Below, piece by piece: positions 33,831-43,808 of a stretch of 64,000 nt of DNA. Under the pieces are notes generated by a model. That model was not told the DNA's origin. It was given only the letters and a program-made list of their open reading frames with translations, and made no database searches. A program made the translations under genes and the position numbers. The stretch covers positions 21,574,001 through 21,638,000 of the forward strand of contig NC_058189.1 of NCBI RefSeq assembly GCF_907165205.1. Direction: 5' to 3'. The stretch comes from Coccinella septempunctata (taxonomy: Eukaryota; Arthropoda; Insecta; Coleoptera; Coccinellidae). Each line of letters starts with the position of its first letter. The stretch's first letter is position 1.

Positions 33831-36401
33831 ATGGCACTTCACATTTTCTATCAGAATGTTAGAGGTTTAAAAACTAAACTCAATGAATTCAAGGGGAATG
33901 TGTCTTCCAATAATCATACCATTTTATTCATAACTGAATCCTGGCTTAATGGTTCTGTGTTTGATTCCGAACTCATCGATTCTGAACTATACTCAGTGTT
34001 CCGCCGCGATCGCCAAACAACAACCAGCAATAAAAGAAGTGGCGGTGGTGTTTTAATTGCCGTGAGGAATACGTTTGATGCTTCTTTAGTTCCCCAATTC
34101 CAGAGTGATGCTGAGGATCTGTGGGTTAAGATAATGATTGGATCCACTAGAATTTTTCTGTGCTGCGTCTACCTGCCTCCTGGAGATTCTAGGGCCAGTG
34201 CTGTTTTTTCTTCAAAGTTGACTGCTCTAAAGAATAATATAGAACGTGATGTGGTTGTTGTGTGCGGAGATTTTAATTGTTCCTCCATTAGGTGGATAGG
34301 TAATCCAGATGCCAACGACTCATATTTTGAACCAAATAATGTAGAGGCAAAATATTCTGATCTCATAGATGCACTCTCAGTATGTGAGCTGATGCAGTTC
34401 AATAGTGTCAACAACGTTAATAGTAGAATCTTGGACTTGGTCTTGTGTAATCAGTTTCTTTTGTCTCAGGTTACTCCATGTAACAGTCCATTGGTGGGAG
34501 AAGACAAGCACCATCCTTCATTAGAGTTTATGCTACAATTAAATATTAAATATGTTTCCAAATCAAGTACTTGTATTTATAATTTCGAAAAAGGCAATTA
34601 CGATAGCATAAACAATAAATTGTCTTACGTACCGTGGCCTGAATTGCTTTGTAGTGGAGACGTTGATTCTGATCTAGACTTATTTTATGGTATACTTGAT
34701 GGTATTATTGAGGACTTCGTTCTAAAGAAGTACATTAATTCTAGGTTTCCCTCATATTTTTCTAAACACACCATAAAGTTAGTGAAGAAAAAGAATAAAA
34801 TCCATAAAAAATTGAAGATCTATAATAATACAAAAGAGTTTCTGCGTCTCAGAGCATTGTCAAAGATCTTGATCAAATGTGATTATTCTAAATATATTAA
34901 GTTTGTGGAAGATGAACTGCCCAATAATCCCAAGCTTTTTTTCAATGTTGCATCAGCCAAAAGTAGACATGGCAGACTTCCCTCTTCGATGCTATATAAA
35001 GATGAAGTTAGCACGGGCGGAGTAGACATCTATAACAGTTTTGCTCAGTATTTCAGTAATGTTTTTGTTGATCCATTAAATTCACCCAACAGTATTGACT
35101 CTACTGTGGCTGATTCTCCTGCTTACCTTTCAAACATTGTCATAACTGCTAAGGAAATCGAAAAATCTTTAAGGTCCCTTAATCAAAGTAAGGGTGCCGG
35201 ATCTGACGGTATTCCATCATACTTTGTACGAAATTGTCCTGCTTTATGCCTTCCACTTGAACATATTTTCAATCTCTCCCTCCGCACGGGCAGATTCCCT
35301 CGGCGCTGGAGGATTGCATCGGTTGTCCCAATTTTCAAGGGTGGCGATAGATCTATTATTGAAAATTACCGCCCCATAAGCAAATTATGCGTCTTTTCCA
35401 AACTCCTTGAAAAACTTGTTTATGCTCATCTATACAATTTAGTGAAAAATCAAATAATCTCAGAACAGCACGGGTTTTTGAAGGGAAAGTCCATAGAGAC
35501 TAACCTTTTGTTATTCATGAACGTTTTGGAGGGGGCGATGGATGAGCGTTTGCAGGTTGACGCTGTTTACACCGACTTCAGTAAGGCATTTGATAAAATT
35601 TCACATAGAATTCTCAGTCGTCGTCTTTCTGAGGTCGGTGTGGGAGGTAGTCTTTTGCACTGGTGCGAATCCTATCTGACTGATAGAGTGCAATTCGTTT
35701 CTGTGGATGGAAGTAGGTCGGCAGAGTTCACATGTCCATCTGGTGTGCCACAAGGCTCTCATCTCGGACCTTTATTTTTCTTGATATATATCAATAATAT
35801 TATTTCCGTTTTTCATAGATGTAGAGTGCTTCTCTATGCGGACGATTTGAAAATTTTCTACGTTATCAGATCTATAGAGGACTGTATGATAATACAAAGG
35901 GAACTGGAGAGGTTCTCGGAGTTTTGTCGCTTGCACAATTTATTTTTAAACATTTCTAAATGTAAAACAATTACATTCACGCGTAATAAAGCCCCTATTC
36001 GTTTTCAATATAGTATTGATCAGGCGACATTGGAGAGAGTTGATCACATCAGGGATTTGGGCGTAATTCTGGATGGAAAGTTAACTTTCTCATTTCATAT
36101 CGACAGTATTGTCAATTCCGCCAGTAGAATGTTAGGATTTCTGTTTAGGGGGTGTAGGGTTTTTAGAGGTATCAAGCCGGTTCTCAGTATTTACTATGCC
36201 TACGTTTTTAGCCGACTAAATTTCGCTTCGGTTGTTTGGAACCCGCAATATAGGATTTACATAGAACGAATCGAAAGAATACAAAATAAGTTGCTGATAT
36301 ATTTAAGTTTTAGAGGTAAATTTTCTGTTTCAGGAGATAATGTCAATTTTTATTATATGGCCAGAAAACATTTTAACTTGATTTCGCTCTCAGTTGATTA
36401 G
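33831..36401 (+). CDS. LINE ORF2: endonuclease and reverse transcriptase (856 aa)
   Basis: The ATG at 33831 opens an uninterrupted frame. The APE-type endonuclease has FYQNVRGL, FITESWLNG (catalytic E), GGGVLIAV, CCVYLPPG and VVCGDFNCSS. The SDH motif that normally supplies the last catalytic pair reads EDKHHP here, a possible defect. RT motifs follow: KGAGSDGIPSYF, ENYRPIS, HGFLKGKS, TDFSKAFDKISH, PSGVPQGSHLGPLFFLIYIN and the catalytic YADD at residues 669-672. The 3' region ends in a TAAA-repeat tail at 36608-36632. The protein would nick the target and prime cDNA synthesis. Clade is CR1/Jockey-like by motif style; not assigned further. Confidence 0.9.
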   Translation: MALHIFYQNVRGLKTKLNEFKGNVSSNNHTILFITESWLNGSVFDSELIDSELYSVFRRDRQTTTSNKRSGGGVLIAVRNTFDASLVPQFQSDAEDLWVKIMIGSTRIFLCCVYLPPGDSRASAVFSSKLTALKNNIERDVVVVCGDFNCSSIRWIGNPDANDSYFEPNNVEAKYSDLIDALSVCELMQFNSVNNVNSRILDLVLCNQFLLSQVTPCNSPLVGEDKHHPSLEFMLQLNIKYVSKSSTCIYNFEKGNYDSINNKLSYVPWPELLCSGDVDSDLDLFYGILDGIIEDFVLKKYINSRFPSYFSKHTIKLVKKKNKIHKKLKIYNNTKEFLRLRALSKILIKCDYSKYIKFVEDELPNNPKLFFNVASAKSRHGRLPSSMLYKDEVSTGGVDIYNSFAQYFSNVFVDPLNSPNSIDSTVADSPAYLSNIVITAKEIEKSLRSLNQSKGAGSDGIPSYFVRNCPALCLPLEHIFNLSLRTGRFPRRWRIASVVPIFKGGDRSIIENYRPISKLCVFSKLLEKLVYAHLYNLVKNQIISEQHGFLKGKSIETNLLLFMNVLEGAMDERLQVDAVYTDFSKAFDKISHRILSRRLSEVGVGGSLLHWCESYLTDRVQFVSVDGSRSAEFTCPSGVPQGSHLGPLFFLIYINNIISVFHRCRVLLYADDLKIFYVIRSIEDCMIIQRELERFSEFCRLHNLFLNISKCKTITFTRNKAPIRFQYSIDQATLERVDHIRDLGVILDGKLTFSFHIDSIVNSASRMLGFLFRGCRVFRGIKPVLSIYYAYVFSRLNFASVVWNPQYRIYIERIERIQNKLLIYLSFRGKFSVSGDNVNFYYMARKHFNLISLSVD

Positions 36402-36607
36402 AATGTTCCGAGCCTGCAATGAGCTACGAATTATCGATGTATTTCATTGTGCTAACATCAAGCTTCAACTGAAGAAACATTTTTTGATGCAGTGATTTTT
36501 TGTTGTTGTCTTTGGTTGACTTGGTGTGGAGTTTTTTTTTCGCTGATTTTCATTTTCATCTTTGCAATTTGTTTATGGGTCATTGACCTGTTTGTGTTCC
36601 CAATGTC

Positions 36608-36632
36608 AAATAAATAAATAAATAAATAAATA
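36608..36632 (+). repeat. (TAAA)n LINE 3' tail
   Basis: Short tetranucleotide tail at the 3' end of the 32.7-36.6 kb LINE; foldback arm sequence resumes about 40 bp further on. Confidence 0.8.
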
Positions 36633-36949
36633 TCGACATATGTTACATTTTTGAAATCAGCAATTTGCAGCAAGACTGAAGAACTTTCAACTATAGTTTA
36701 CTTAGAAAAATCAGAAATCCTTGTCGTATCTCAGAAATGACTAGATCAAAAAATTTAATAATATCATATTCGAATTCCTCATGAAAAAGTGCCTGTAGAA
36801 TGTAACAACAGATTCCGAATACGAATTCAAATAAGCGAGTAATTCAGCTTCATTGAAAATGACAATTTCTCAATTTTCGTTCATAACTAAAAATCTATGA
36901 ACGTTAGGCTGGATCTGTTTTCAGATTTGGAATAGTAAACAAATTAATT

Positions 36950-37146
36950 CAGATGCAGAACATCCGCAGATAATCAAATCAACGAATGTTACGATCTAAA
37001 TCGAACTAACAAACCACCATCACTCGAAGTATTACCAGAAATTTCATTTCGTCGACAAAGAGTAGATGCTGACCATGCATTCGGTCTTATTTGACCTCGT
37101 CAGAGCAACAAAACTCGTTCGTCAACGAAATGCTATGAATTGCTTG
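36950..37146 (-). repeat. Hammerhead-bearing repeat, copy B
   Basis: About 195 bp, from CGAAATG... back to GAATTAATTTG on the minus strand. The ribozyme region 37067-37107 has CTGACGA-GGTC-AAATAA-GACC, but the following GAAA has become GAAT and stem III is altered, so this copy should be inactive. It interrupts the right arm of the foldback element. Confidence 0.75.
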
Positions 37147-37282
37147 AATTCGAATGCGAAATGCTTTGAATTGTGGTCAACGAATTTTGCCCACCCTGTA
37201 CAGAATTTTGTCAGTATCGAAAGTAAAATACAGTAAACTAGGAAATGGATCAAGCCTTCATAGTAAGACAGGTAAATAATAA

Positions 37283-37470
37283 ACGAATTAATTCATATGC
37301 ATAACATCCGCAGATAATTAAATCAACGAATGTTAAGATCTAACTCGAACTTACGAACTACCATTGCTCGAAGTATTATCAGAAATTTCATTTCGTCGAC
37401 AAAGAGTAGATGCTGACCATGGTTTCGGTCTTATTTGACCTCGTCAGAGCAACAAAACTCATTCGTCAAC
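37283..37470 (-). repeat. Hammerhead-bearing repeat, copy C (interrupted by P-like element)
   Basis: Same family as copy B. Its end continues at 39385, beyond the P-like transposon, with GAAATGC, and there it abuts the 3' end of the Jockey-like LINE relic. It contains the best preserved ribozyme core. Confidence 0.8.
37411..37451 (-). ncRNA. Type I hammerhead ribozyme
   Basis: On the minus strand: TGCT, CTGACGA, GGTC-AAATAA-GACC, GAAA, CC-AT-GG, TC, AGCA. These are stem I (UGCU/AGCA), the CUGANGA core, a 4-bp stem II, GAAA, a minimal 3-bp stem III (ACC/GGU with a 2-nt loop) and the GUC cleavage triplet, in order and without gaps. Very short stem III is typical of the hammerheads in Penelope-like elements and retrozymes, which may act as dimers. 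Self-cleavage is predicted, not shown. Confidence 0.8.
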
Positions 37471-37823
37471 CAAAGATTATAGAGTAGGAAGATGGGAAAC
37501 GACCCTATATCTCTAGTACTAAAAACCGACTACACTTTGGGCCTGTGTTTCACATACTGAGAAATTAGGTGGCGCTGAAATCGTAATGTCAATCAGTTAA
37601 ATTACAGTTGTCTGCTTTATAATTGAAGGGCGCGAAATTCGAATTTTATTCCTTGTATTGGATTCGAATATCGACTTAGTCGAGATCAGAAAAAACATCC
37701 TAATAACTTTGTTTCGTGATCAGGATGTTTTTTTTTTCATGTAAACATTGTTTTGAATCAATTAATATTAATGAAATGCTTTGTTAGATTTGCTATATTG
37801 TTATTCGAAATTTATAGAAAATA

Positions 37824-38095
37824 CTAGCTGACCCGGCAAACGTTGTTTTGCCATATAAATAATTTCCTAGTAATTTCTAGTTGTATCATAAAAAAATAGA
37901 AATTAAAAATTTTGTCTAAAAAATAAAAAAAAAATGTAGGGGTGGACTACCCCTAACATTTAGGGGGATGAAAAATAGATGTTGGCCGATTCTCATAGAT
38001 ACCGGATAAGCACAAAAAATTTCATCAAAATCGGTCAAGCCGTTTCGGAGGAGTATGGCAACGAAAACTGTGACACGAGAATTTTATATATTAGA
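37824..38095 (-). mobile_element. Non-autonomous Helitron (272 bp)
   Basis: Minus strand begins TCTAATATATAAAATTCTCG and ends GCCGGGTCAGCTAG, with the 3' hairpin GGCAAA...TTTGCC before the end, inserted between A and T. It shares its 3' end with the 11701-12194 element. Its location inside the P-like element makes it younger than that insertion or carried within it. Confidence 0.88.
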
Positions 38096-38519
38096 TGACA
38101 GAATTGGAGATTTTACAGGATATATTTAAAGGTGAGGTTTTTTTTTTGGCAGGTACAACTGGTGAGAATAATTTTGTCGAAATTCTCACCTTTGAAAACA
38201 CCTGTATACAAATAATACAGCTTTGAATAGAGGATACAAAAGTACATATTGAACTATTATATATCAAAGTTGATATCTCCATGCAATACATTTTGTTTGA
38301 ATCAATAGAATTTGTACAATTTTTATCAGAAATCTAAATGAACAAATATTCGATATATCATATATTTTGCATCGCAAGGAGTTGATTGTTATTTTCAGTT
38401 TTCTGATCTTTCTATCACTTCTGGGGAAAGACTTGGAAGTACTCTGCAGGGTGTGAGAACTTCTTTCAGGTACACTCGAAAGAATATCTGAAAAAGGGGA
38501 AGTACTGGTAATCTAATTT

Positions 38520-38815
38520 CATAACAAAACAATTAATGCAATATATTGAATAAGGGATGACTTACTATCAGTATTTGTCGTAACACTTTCAATCTGCTCG
38601 CTTTCAATCTCATGTGGCCCTTCCATGAAAGGAATGCTTTCTGCATATGAAAAAGATATGCATTCAATACATGATAAATGAGTAATGCATTCAGTAATGC
38701 ATTGCAGATATCTAGGAAGACTTACCATCAGTATTCGATGTATCAGTTTCAAACTGCTCGCCCCCCATCGCTTGTGGTTCCTTTGGTGGCCCTTTTCATG
38801 CATGGGATGCTTCCT
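38520..38815 (-). pseudogene. Possible duplicated small exons in P-like element
   Basis: Two similar exon-like stretches lie in tandem on the minus strand: one ends GGEQFETDTSNTD before GTAAGTC and the other, after an ATGCAG acceptor, ends ESEQIESVTTNTD before GTAAGTC. Both have KGP/EGP upstream. The pattern suggests exon duplication in the element's gene. No known domain was recognised. Confidence 0.4.
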
Positions 38816-38877
38816 GCATACAGCAACTTACCTGGATGAAAAGCTTCAAATTACCTTAAAGTAAAATGCAAAGATTA

Positions 38878-39100
38878 TAGTGCCTAACACTATAATCTTC
38901 GGTAAAATGTTCACTGTACATGGTGTAGCTTTTACTCAAGTTAATGTCTTGACGCCCACAAAATTCTATCCACTTCAGAGCACTGAAAATAAAAATCAAT
39001 CAACATCCGAGTCACATTGTACGAGTTTCAATACTTACGTTTCCATTTTCCATTTTTTCCCTAACAGCAGTTTCCACAGTTCTTCACCATACAATGTTTT
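38878..39100 (-). pseudogene. THAP domain exons of P-like element
   Basis: Exon 2 (38982 downward, after TTTTATTTTCAG) encodes ALKWIEFCGRQDINLSKSY then TMYSEHFTEDY, matching the second half of THAP domains (W...CGR.D...L, then .CSEHF). Here YSEHF lacks the usual cysteine. The preceding exon (about 39098-39030) has CMVKNCGNCC followed by a stop before the GTAAGT donor, so the first zinc-ligand half is disrupted. THAP is the DNA-binding domain of P transposases. Confidence 0.6.
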
Positions 39101-39394
39101 CCATACGACATTTTGAGCAAAGTCTTTGATTATGGAGTTTTCACTAAATAAAATACACAAATAACATGGAAATTAGGTGACTAGAACGAGCGAGGTAAAC
39201 GAACGGTACGAAAATCGAAACATAAACAAAACGGCCATGTGCAAATATCTCCATGAAAATGTTAAATGGCCCTTGAATAAATATTTTAACCAGTCTTAGT
39301 ATTTTAATACACAACTGAACCACCAGGCGGCGCTCACGCAAGTGTAGTAGCTTCTTTTCCCATCTTCCTACTCTATAATCTTTGTCGTCAACGA

Positions 39395-40497
39395 AATGCT
39401 CTTTTTTGCCTATAAACCGTTCATCTCTTAGTCGGTTTTCTTCTCGCACACTATCGTGCTGGGATTTATGTGTTTATCCTCTATTGAATTAACACTTTAT
39501 TAAATTTTTCAATAAGTTGCTGTTGTTATTTAAATCTCTTTTTAATTGATCTCTTGATCTCCTTCGGTAAATTCGCATTCTCCTTTTGTCTTCCTCTGGG
39601 TCGTAGTCCACTAGTCTCCTGAGTTCTTGATTCGGATGGTTTTTCGCTGTTTCGCATAATTTCTATGCTTTCCTGTTCCTGAATTCCGTTATGGTTTCCC
39701 ATTTTAGGTCCCTATAAATCTGTCTATTCCTGACAAACCAAGGTGCATCTATTGCACATCGTAGCAGCTTTTTTTCAGTGGCCTGAATTCTTTTGATATG
39801 GCTCTTTGTCGCGAAACCCCAGGCAACTGATCCATAAGTCAGTTGAGGCCAAGCAACGGCTTTAATTATCTTCAATTTTGTCTCTTTCGACATGTGGCTT
39901 CTTCTCCCTATTAGAGGGTAGAGTCTATTCATCGCTGCTTTCGTTTTATCGATTGCTTGTTTGATATGTCTTTTCCAAGTAAGTCCTTTGTCAAGCGTTA
40001 TTCCTAAATATTTGGCTTCATTTTTTCAGTCGATTTCTTCGCCGTCAACTTCCAGTTTCGTTGTGGGTCGCAGTCTTCTCTTCTGTAGTAATATTGCTTG
40101 GCTTTTTTGTCCATTGAGCTTGATTTTTCACTTTATGCACCAGTCATTTGTTTCGTCAATCGTCTCTTGTAGAACTCGTACTTCTGGGTTGCGGTGTCGA
40201 GTTGCTATGCCTGTGTCGTCAGCATATAACGTTAGCATGGCTCTTGGATTCTTCGGAATATCGTGGATGTATATGTTGTACAGAAGTGGCCCAAGTACTG
40301 ATCCTTGGGGTACTCCAGCCTCTATATCTCTTGTTGAGGAGCATTCTCCTCCCACTTTCACGTAAAATCTTCTATGTTTGAGATAATTTCTGATCAACTT
40401 GCATATTTCGATCGAATATCCAGCACAAAACATCTCATATATTAATCCTTCATGCCATACTCTGTCGAATGCTCTGGCGACGTCTAGTAAAACAAGA
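39395..40497 (-). pseudogene. Jockey-like LINE relic (3' half of ORF2)
   Basis: Minus-strand frames read LLDVARAFDRVWHEGLIYEM, GVPQGSVLGPLLYNIYIHDI, LTLYADDTGIATRHR, then GRRSHMSKETKLKIIKAVAW and APWFVRNRQIYRDLKWETIT. They are nearly identical in order to ORF2 of the complete copy at 56758-59469. Stops occur between the pieces. The 3' untranslated block (TTTATAGGCAAA) at about 39410 also matches. Coding homology ends exactly where the large palindrome begins (40497). Confidence 0.9.
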
Positions 40498-42874
40498 ATG
40501 AAAATTCTAAATCCCTGCTTGGCAACGTCATACAGGGTGATCAATAAACATTCCCTTATGAGTGAAACTTCATAGTTCAATAAATCTTGAACTTATCGAT
40601 AGAATTATTTCGAATTTTGCAGTTTTGTCACCCTTTACGACTACCTTCCTTTAAATTGGCCTCGGAAAAAGGCCAATTAAACAATCATATTTGACATCAA
40701 AAACCTGCTTCGTGAAAAACATAACAAATTAATGTATGATACATAAATATTATATTATGTTTGATGTGTATCAGGTGAAATGAGAAGGTTATGTATATGG
40801 AATATTTATTTATAAATCCATAGTTGTGTTTCAAATGTTCAATGTTCTATTCATGTTATGTAGCACCCTCATGCATGTAACATGTTGGTTTGCTGGGAAA
40901 TATGTACCTTGAAAAAAACTCCGTGAAATTATATGAAATTGTGCCTTCGTAGAGCTACTCACCACTTTATTCAACTCGATTTTTCACAATTCTGAAGAAA
41001 TCTTCTGAAGACTGGCGATCATTGTTTACGAAATCTAACTTAACCTCTAAGTTTTGAAAGATTCGATTTATCGAATTGGCATGGTTAATCGGGAAAAAAA
41101 AGTTGTTAAGTTCATATTACTTCATTGTTATTGAAGTATAACTTCTAAGATTCATCAAAAACCGAAATATTCAAGTAAACAGGTTCAGTGGCTGACACTG
41201 AAGTTAGGCACTAAAGTTAAGAACTAAGAAGATATCTTGTCAATGTCGGCTGATCTCGCTTGGCTGTTTAGTGTTTTGCGAATATGGACCTTATCGACTT
41301 GAGGGAATGAAACGAAGTAATCTCGAATTTTTGAAATTTTACAATTCATCTCGATATTTTCCGCCCGAATGTGGGCCACGGATCGTGCTATGGGATATGG
41401 AGAATTATTTTCTTGCTATTAGTAGGCGTTTCCAGGTTGGTTTCGTATAGAAAAGGAGGTAGGTTCTCAGGAATTATAAAACTCTCCCCCGAATCTATAA
41501 GAAACGATAACAGACACTAGGTGAAGCTGAATGCGTTTACATTCACATTGCAAAATCGCGAATTACCGAAGCTTTTCTTCCTTATTTCCGAATTTTTTCC
41601 GAGTAAAAAGAAGTGTCAGTAGTTTTTTTAATTTCTTTTTCGTTTTTTCAATTTTCTACTGAATAACCACTGGTATATCTATGGGAGATAGACATAAGGG
41701 TCCTATTTTTCAATTTCTGAAATACCGTCGTCAAAAACATTATTCTATAAATCCGATCTTTGTAAAACACCCCATTCTGAGATTGGTGCCATTTTTTCTG
41801 ATCATCGATCGTCACATAGATGACACTTCCGCTGAATCACACAGATGATACTTGTGGTTCGTCGCATAGATGACACTTGTGAATAAATTGATGTTCGATG
41901 GTTCCCCAATGGAAAAATGAATTTGAGAAATGTCAAAAATTCCACCTTTTTCTTATGCAATTTTCGGGTATTCTGGTATTCATTCGGTCCTTCGTGACAA
42001 AACATAGCTTGTACCTGGTCCAATAAAGGGCTTCGTGCGATCTCTCTATTCCAGAACCGTTCGCCTAAACGGCAAAAAGTGCTGAAATTGAACTTTCGAA
42101 ATTGTTTTCGGCGACTTCCCGGGCTTCGATCCCGACGTATGAGGCACCTACGTAAAGGGTGTTTCATGGACTCGGGACGCTTGAAATGAAATAAAGGAAA
42201 AAGCCATCAACTGAAAAAGGATGTATTCGATGAAAAAATGCGAAATCTTCTTCAAAATTGATATGAACTGTCATATCAAATACCAACTATTCAGATCGAA
42301 TTGTCATGCACCACTATATGGCTGCAAGCTAAAGTATCTCCGATAGTTTCAGAAATCTACGCTCATGACATCGCGACATCACGAATGCTCTCAAGAATTG
42401 ACACTTTGTTCAATTCATTGTATCAACTTTATAGTTAATCCTACCTCAGTGATTGGAATCACTAAAAGAATCATATCCGTACTCGGAATTCTACGGAAAT
42501 CTATTCGTCTCAGGTGAAATGGGAAAATGAAATTACATATTTGTTCTAACTTCGGTCAAAAAATAATCACCTTTGGGAAATGAGAACACACTATATTTTA
42601 CACAAATTAATTCAGATGCATAACATCCAATGATAATTAAATCAACGAATGTTACGATCTAAATCGAAATAACAAACTACCATCGCTCGAAGTATTACCA
42701 GAAATTTCATTTAGTCGACAAAGAGTAGATGTTGACCATGGTTTCGGTCTTATTTGACCTCGTCAGAGCAACAAAACTCAATCGTCAACGAAATGCTTTG
42801 AATTGCCGGCTCCTTTTATTCTATGTCAGTAGCGGGTTTGATGTATAAATACATCTTTCCGCGCTTTTTCCCTT
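40497..42874. repeat. Giant palindrome, left arm (2.38 kb)
   Basis: Reverse complement of 43809-46163 at about 98 percent by eye, with a 934-bp spacer. It includes a transposon-like end (TACAGGGTGATCAATAAACA) 34 bp inside the outer boundary, three copies of a CGCATAGATGACACTT-like motif near 41812-41880, hammerhead repeat copy D and, near the inner end, CTCCTTTTATTCTATGTCAG. Frames such as 41802-42167 have no recognised homology and recur in the other arm only because of the palindrome. Confidence 0.93.
42598..42805 (-). repeat. Hammerhead-bearing repeat, copy D
   Basis: Same family as copies B, C and E; the ribozyme region is 42730-42770. CTGACGA, stem II GGTC/GACC and GAAACCATGGTC are intact; stem I reads TGCT/AACA with one mismatch. 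It lies in the left palindrome arm and has its mirror image (copy E) in the right arm. Confidence 0.8.
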
Positions 42875-43808
42875 ACTCAATTATTGTAATATACGATATC
42901 TGCAATATGGGATTTAAACATATGGATGCATAATATATTCGCTCTGAGAGTTAGGAAATTGAATTGGGTTAGTTCCCGTTTCTCTGTCAGATGTCGCTAT
43001 GATATATTTATACATCATACCCGCTACTGACATGGAATAAAAGGAGCCCTAGTGTCCAGATTTTTGATCGTTGGTACTGCAGAAAACATCAGGTGAGCTT
43101 ATTTTTCGTATCTTTTTTCTGATTTTTCTCATAGCGTAGAAAACTTTTGGCTTTATACCATAGTTTTATATTAGACTATTTCAGTGAAGATTCCTGAATA
43201 TTTTATTATTTTCAAATTGTTTGATATTTTGAGAAATCTGAGTATGAAACCATGTCGGAAACCTCAGATAATGAGGGTCCCTATATAGAAGCGACCGATG
43301 CTGAAGAATTCAGCGACAGCGAACACGAGGATCTTGTAAAGCTCAGGGAAGAGAATGGGCAGTTGAAAGCTCAAATTGTCAAACTGACCGAAACTCAACT
43401 GTGTCACAGTTGGTCGGTGAGATGCGCCTCTTGAGAGAGGAAATGACCCGAAATAATATGCCGAAGTCCCCCACTTACGTCATAATTACAAAACCGGTAG
43501 CGGGTTCCAAAAATAATTCCCTTGAAGGAATTGTTTCACAACCCGAAACAAGGAAAAATGATGCAACGTTGGTTGCGAAGGCCCCAAACGCGCCCCCAAC
43601 TAAACGCGCGAGAAAAGAAAGCTCCTCTTCTGATGAGGAGACCGTCAAGAAGACAACGGGATTGCCTAAAAGGAATAAAATCCCGCCCATCACGATGATA
43701 GGTACATCAGATTGGGTAGAGATCTCGAAAGCTCTCTATACCAAAAAATTCAGCTATAACCGAGCTACTGTAGTGAAAGTCGGAATCAAGATTTTAGCCA
43801 CTACTGTG
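42875..43808 (+). pseudogene. Palindrome spacer with Jockey-like LINE ORF1 fragment
   Basis: From the ATG at 43252 the plus strand reads MSETSDNEGPYIEATDAEEF, then, after a shift near 43400, VSQLVGEMRLLREEMTRN, NAPPTKRARKESSSSDEE and DWVEISKALYTKKFSYNRAT. This is the N-terminal half of ORF1 as in the complete LINE at 55391. It stops before the zinc knuckles. The spacer also has a direct repeat (near 43005-43053) of the arm-end block ATGTATTTATACATCA..CCCGCTACTGACAT. Confidence 0.8.

Larger units (their letters stand above)
31645..37202. mobile_element. Foldback-type element split by a LINE
   Basis: The left end TACAGGGTGCGCAAAATTCG (31645) and the right end, reverse complement TACAGGGTGGGCAAAATTCG (37202), match. 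The inner arms also match: about 31730-32022 versus 36672-36950 (for example, AGATTTTGAGTTATGAACGA in inverted form as TCGTTCATAACTAAAAATCT). Inside are a TA-flanked MITE (32121-32700), a LINE (about 32740-36635) and a hammerhead-bearing repeat (36950-37146). No transposase. It lies in the large IFT122 intron. Confidence 0.75.
37471..39384 (-). mobile_element. P-element-like transposon, 8-bp target duplication
   Basis: Identical terminal inverted repeats of 29 bp start CAAAGATTATAGAGTAGGAA at both ends. TCGTCAAC (37463-37470 and 39385-39392) is an exact 8-bp duplication, and the target is recognisable as hammerhead repeat copy C. Length 1914 bp, 1642 bp without the Helitron inside. THAP-domain exons are encoded on the minus strand. 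The 8-bp duplication, about 30-bp inverted ends and THAP domain together point to the P superfamily; no catalytic domain is left. Confidence 0.8.

Noticed and set aside
41802..42167. 121-residue frame, repeated at 44516-44722
   Set aside because: No recognisable domain; it recurs only because the palindrome arms are mirror copies, and the second version is truncated.
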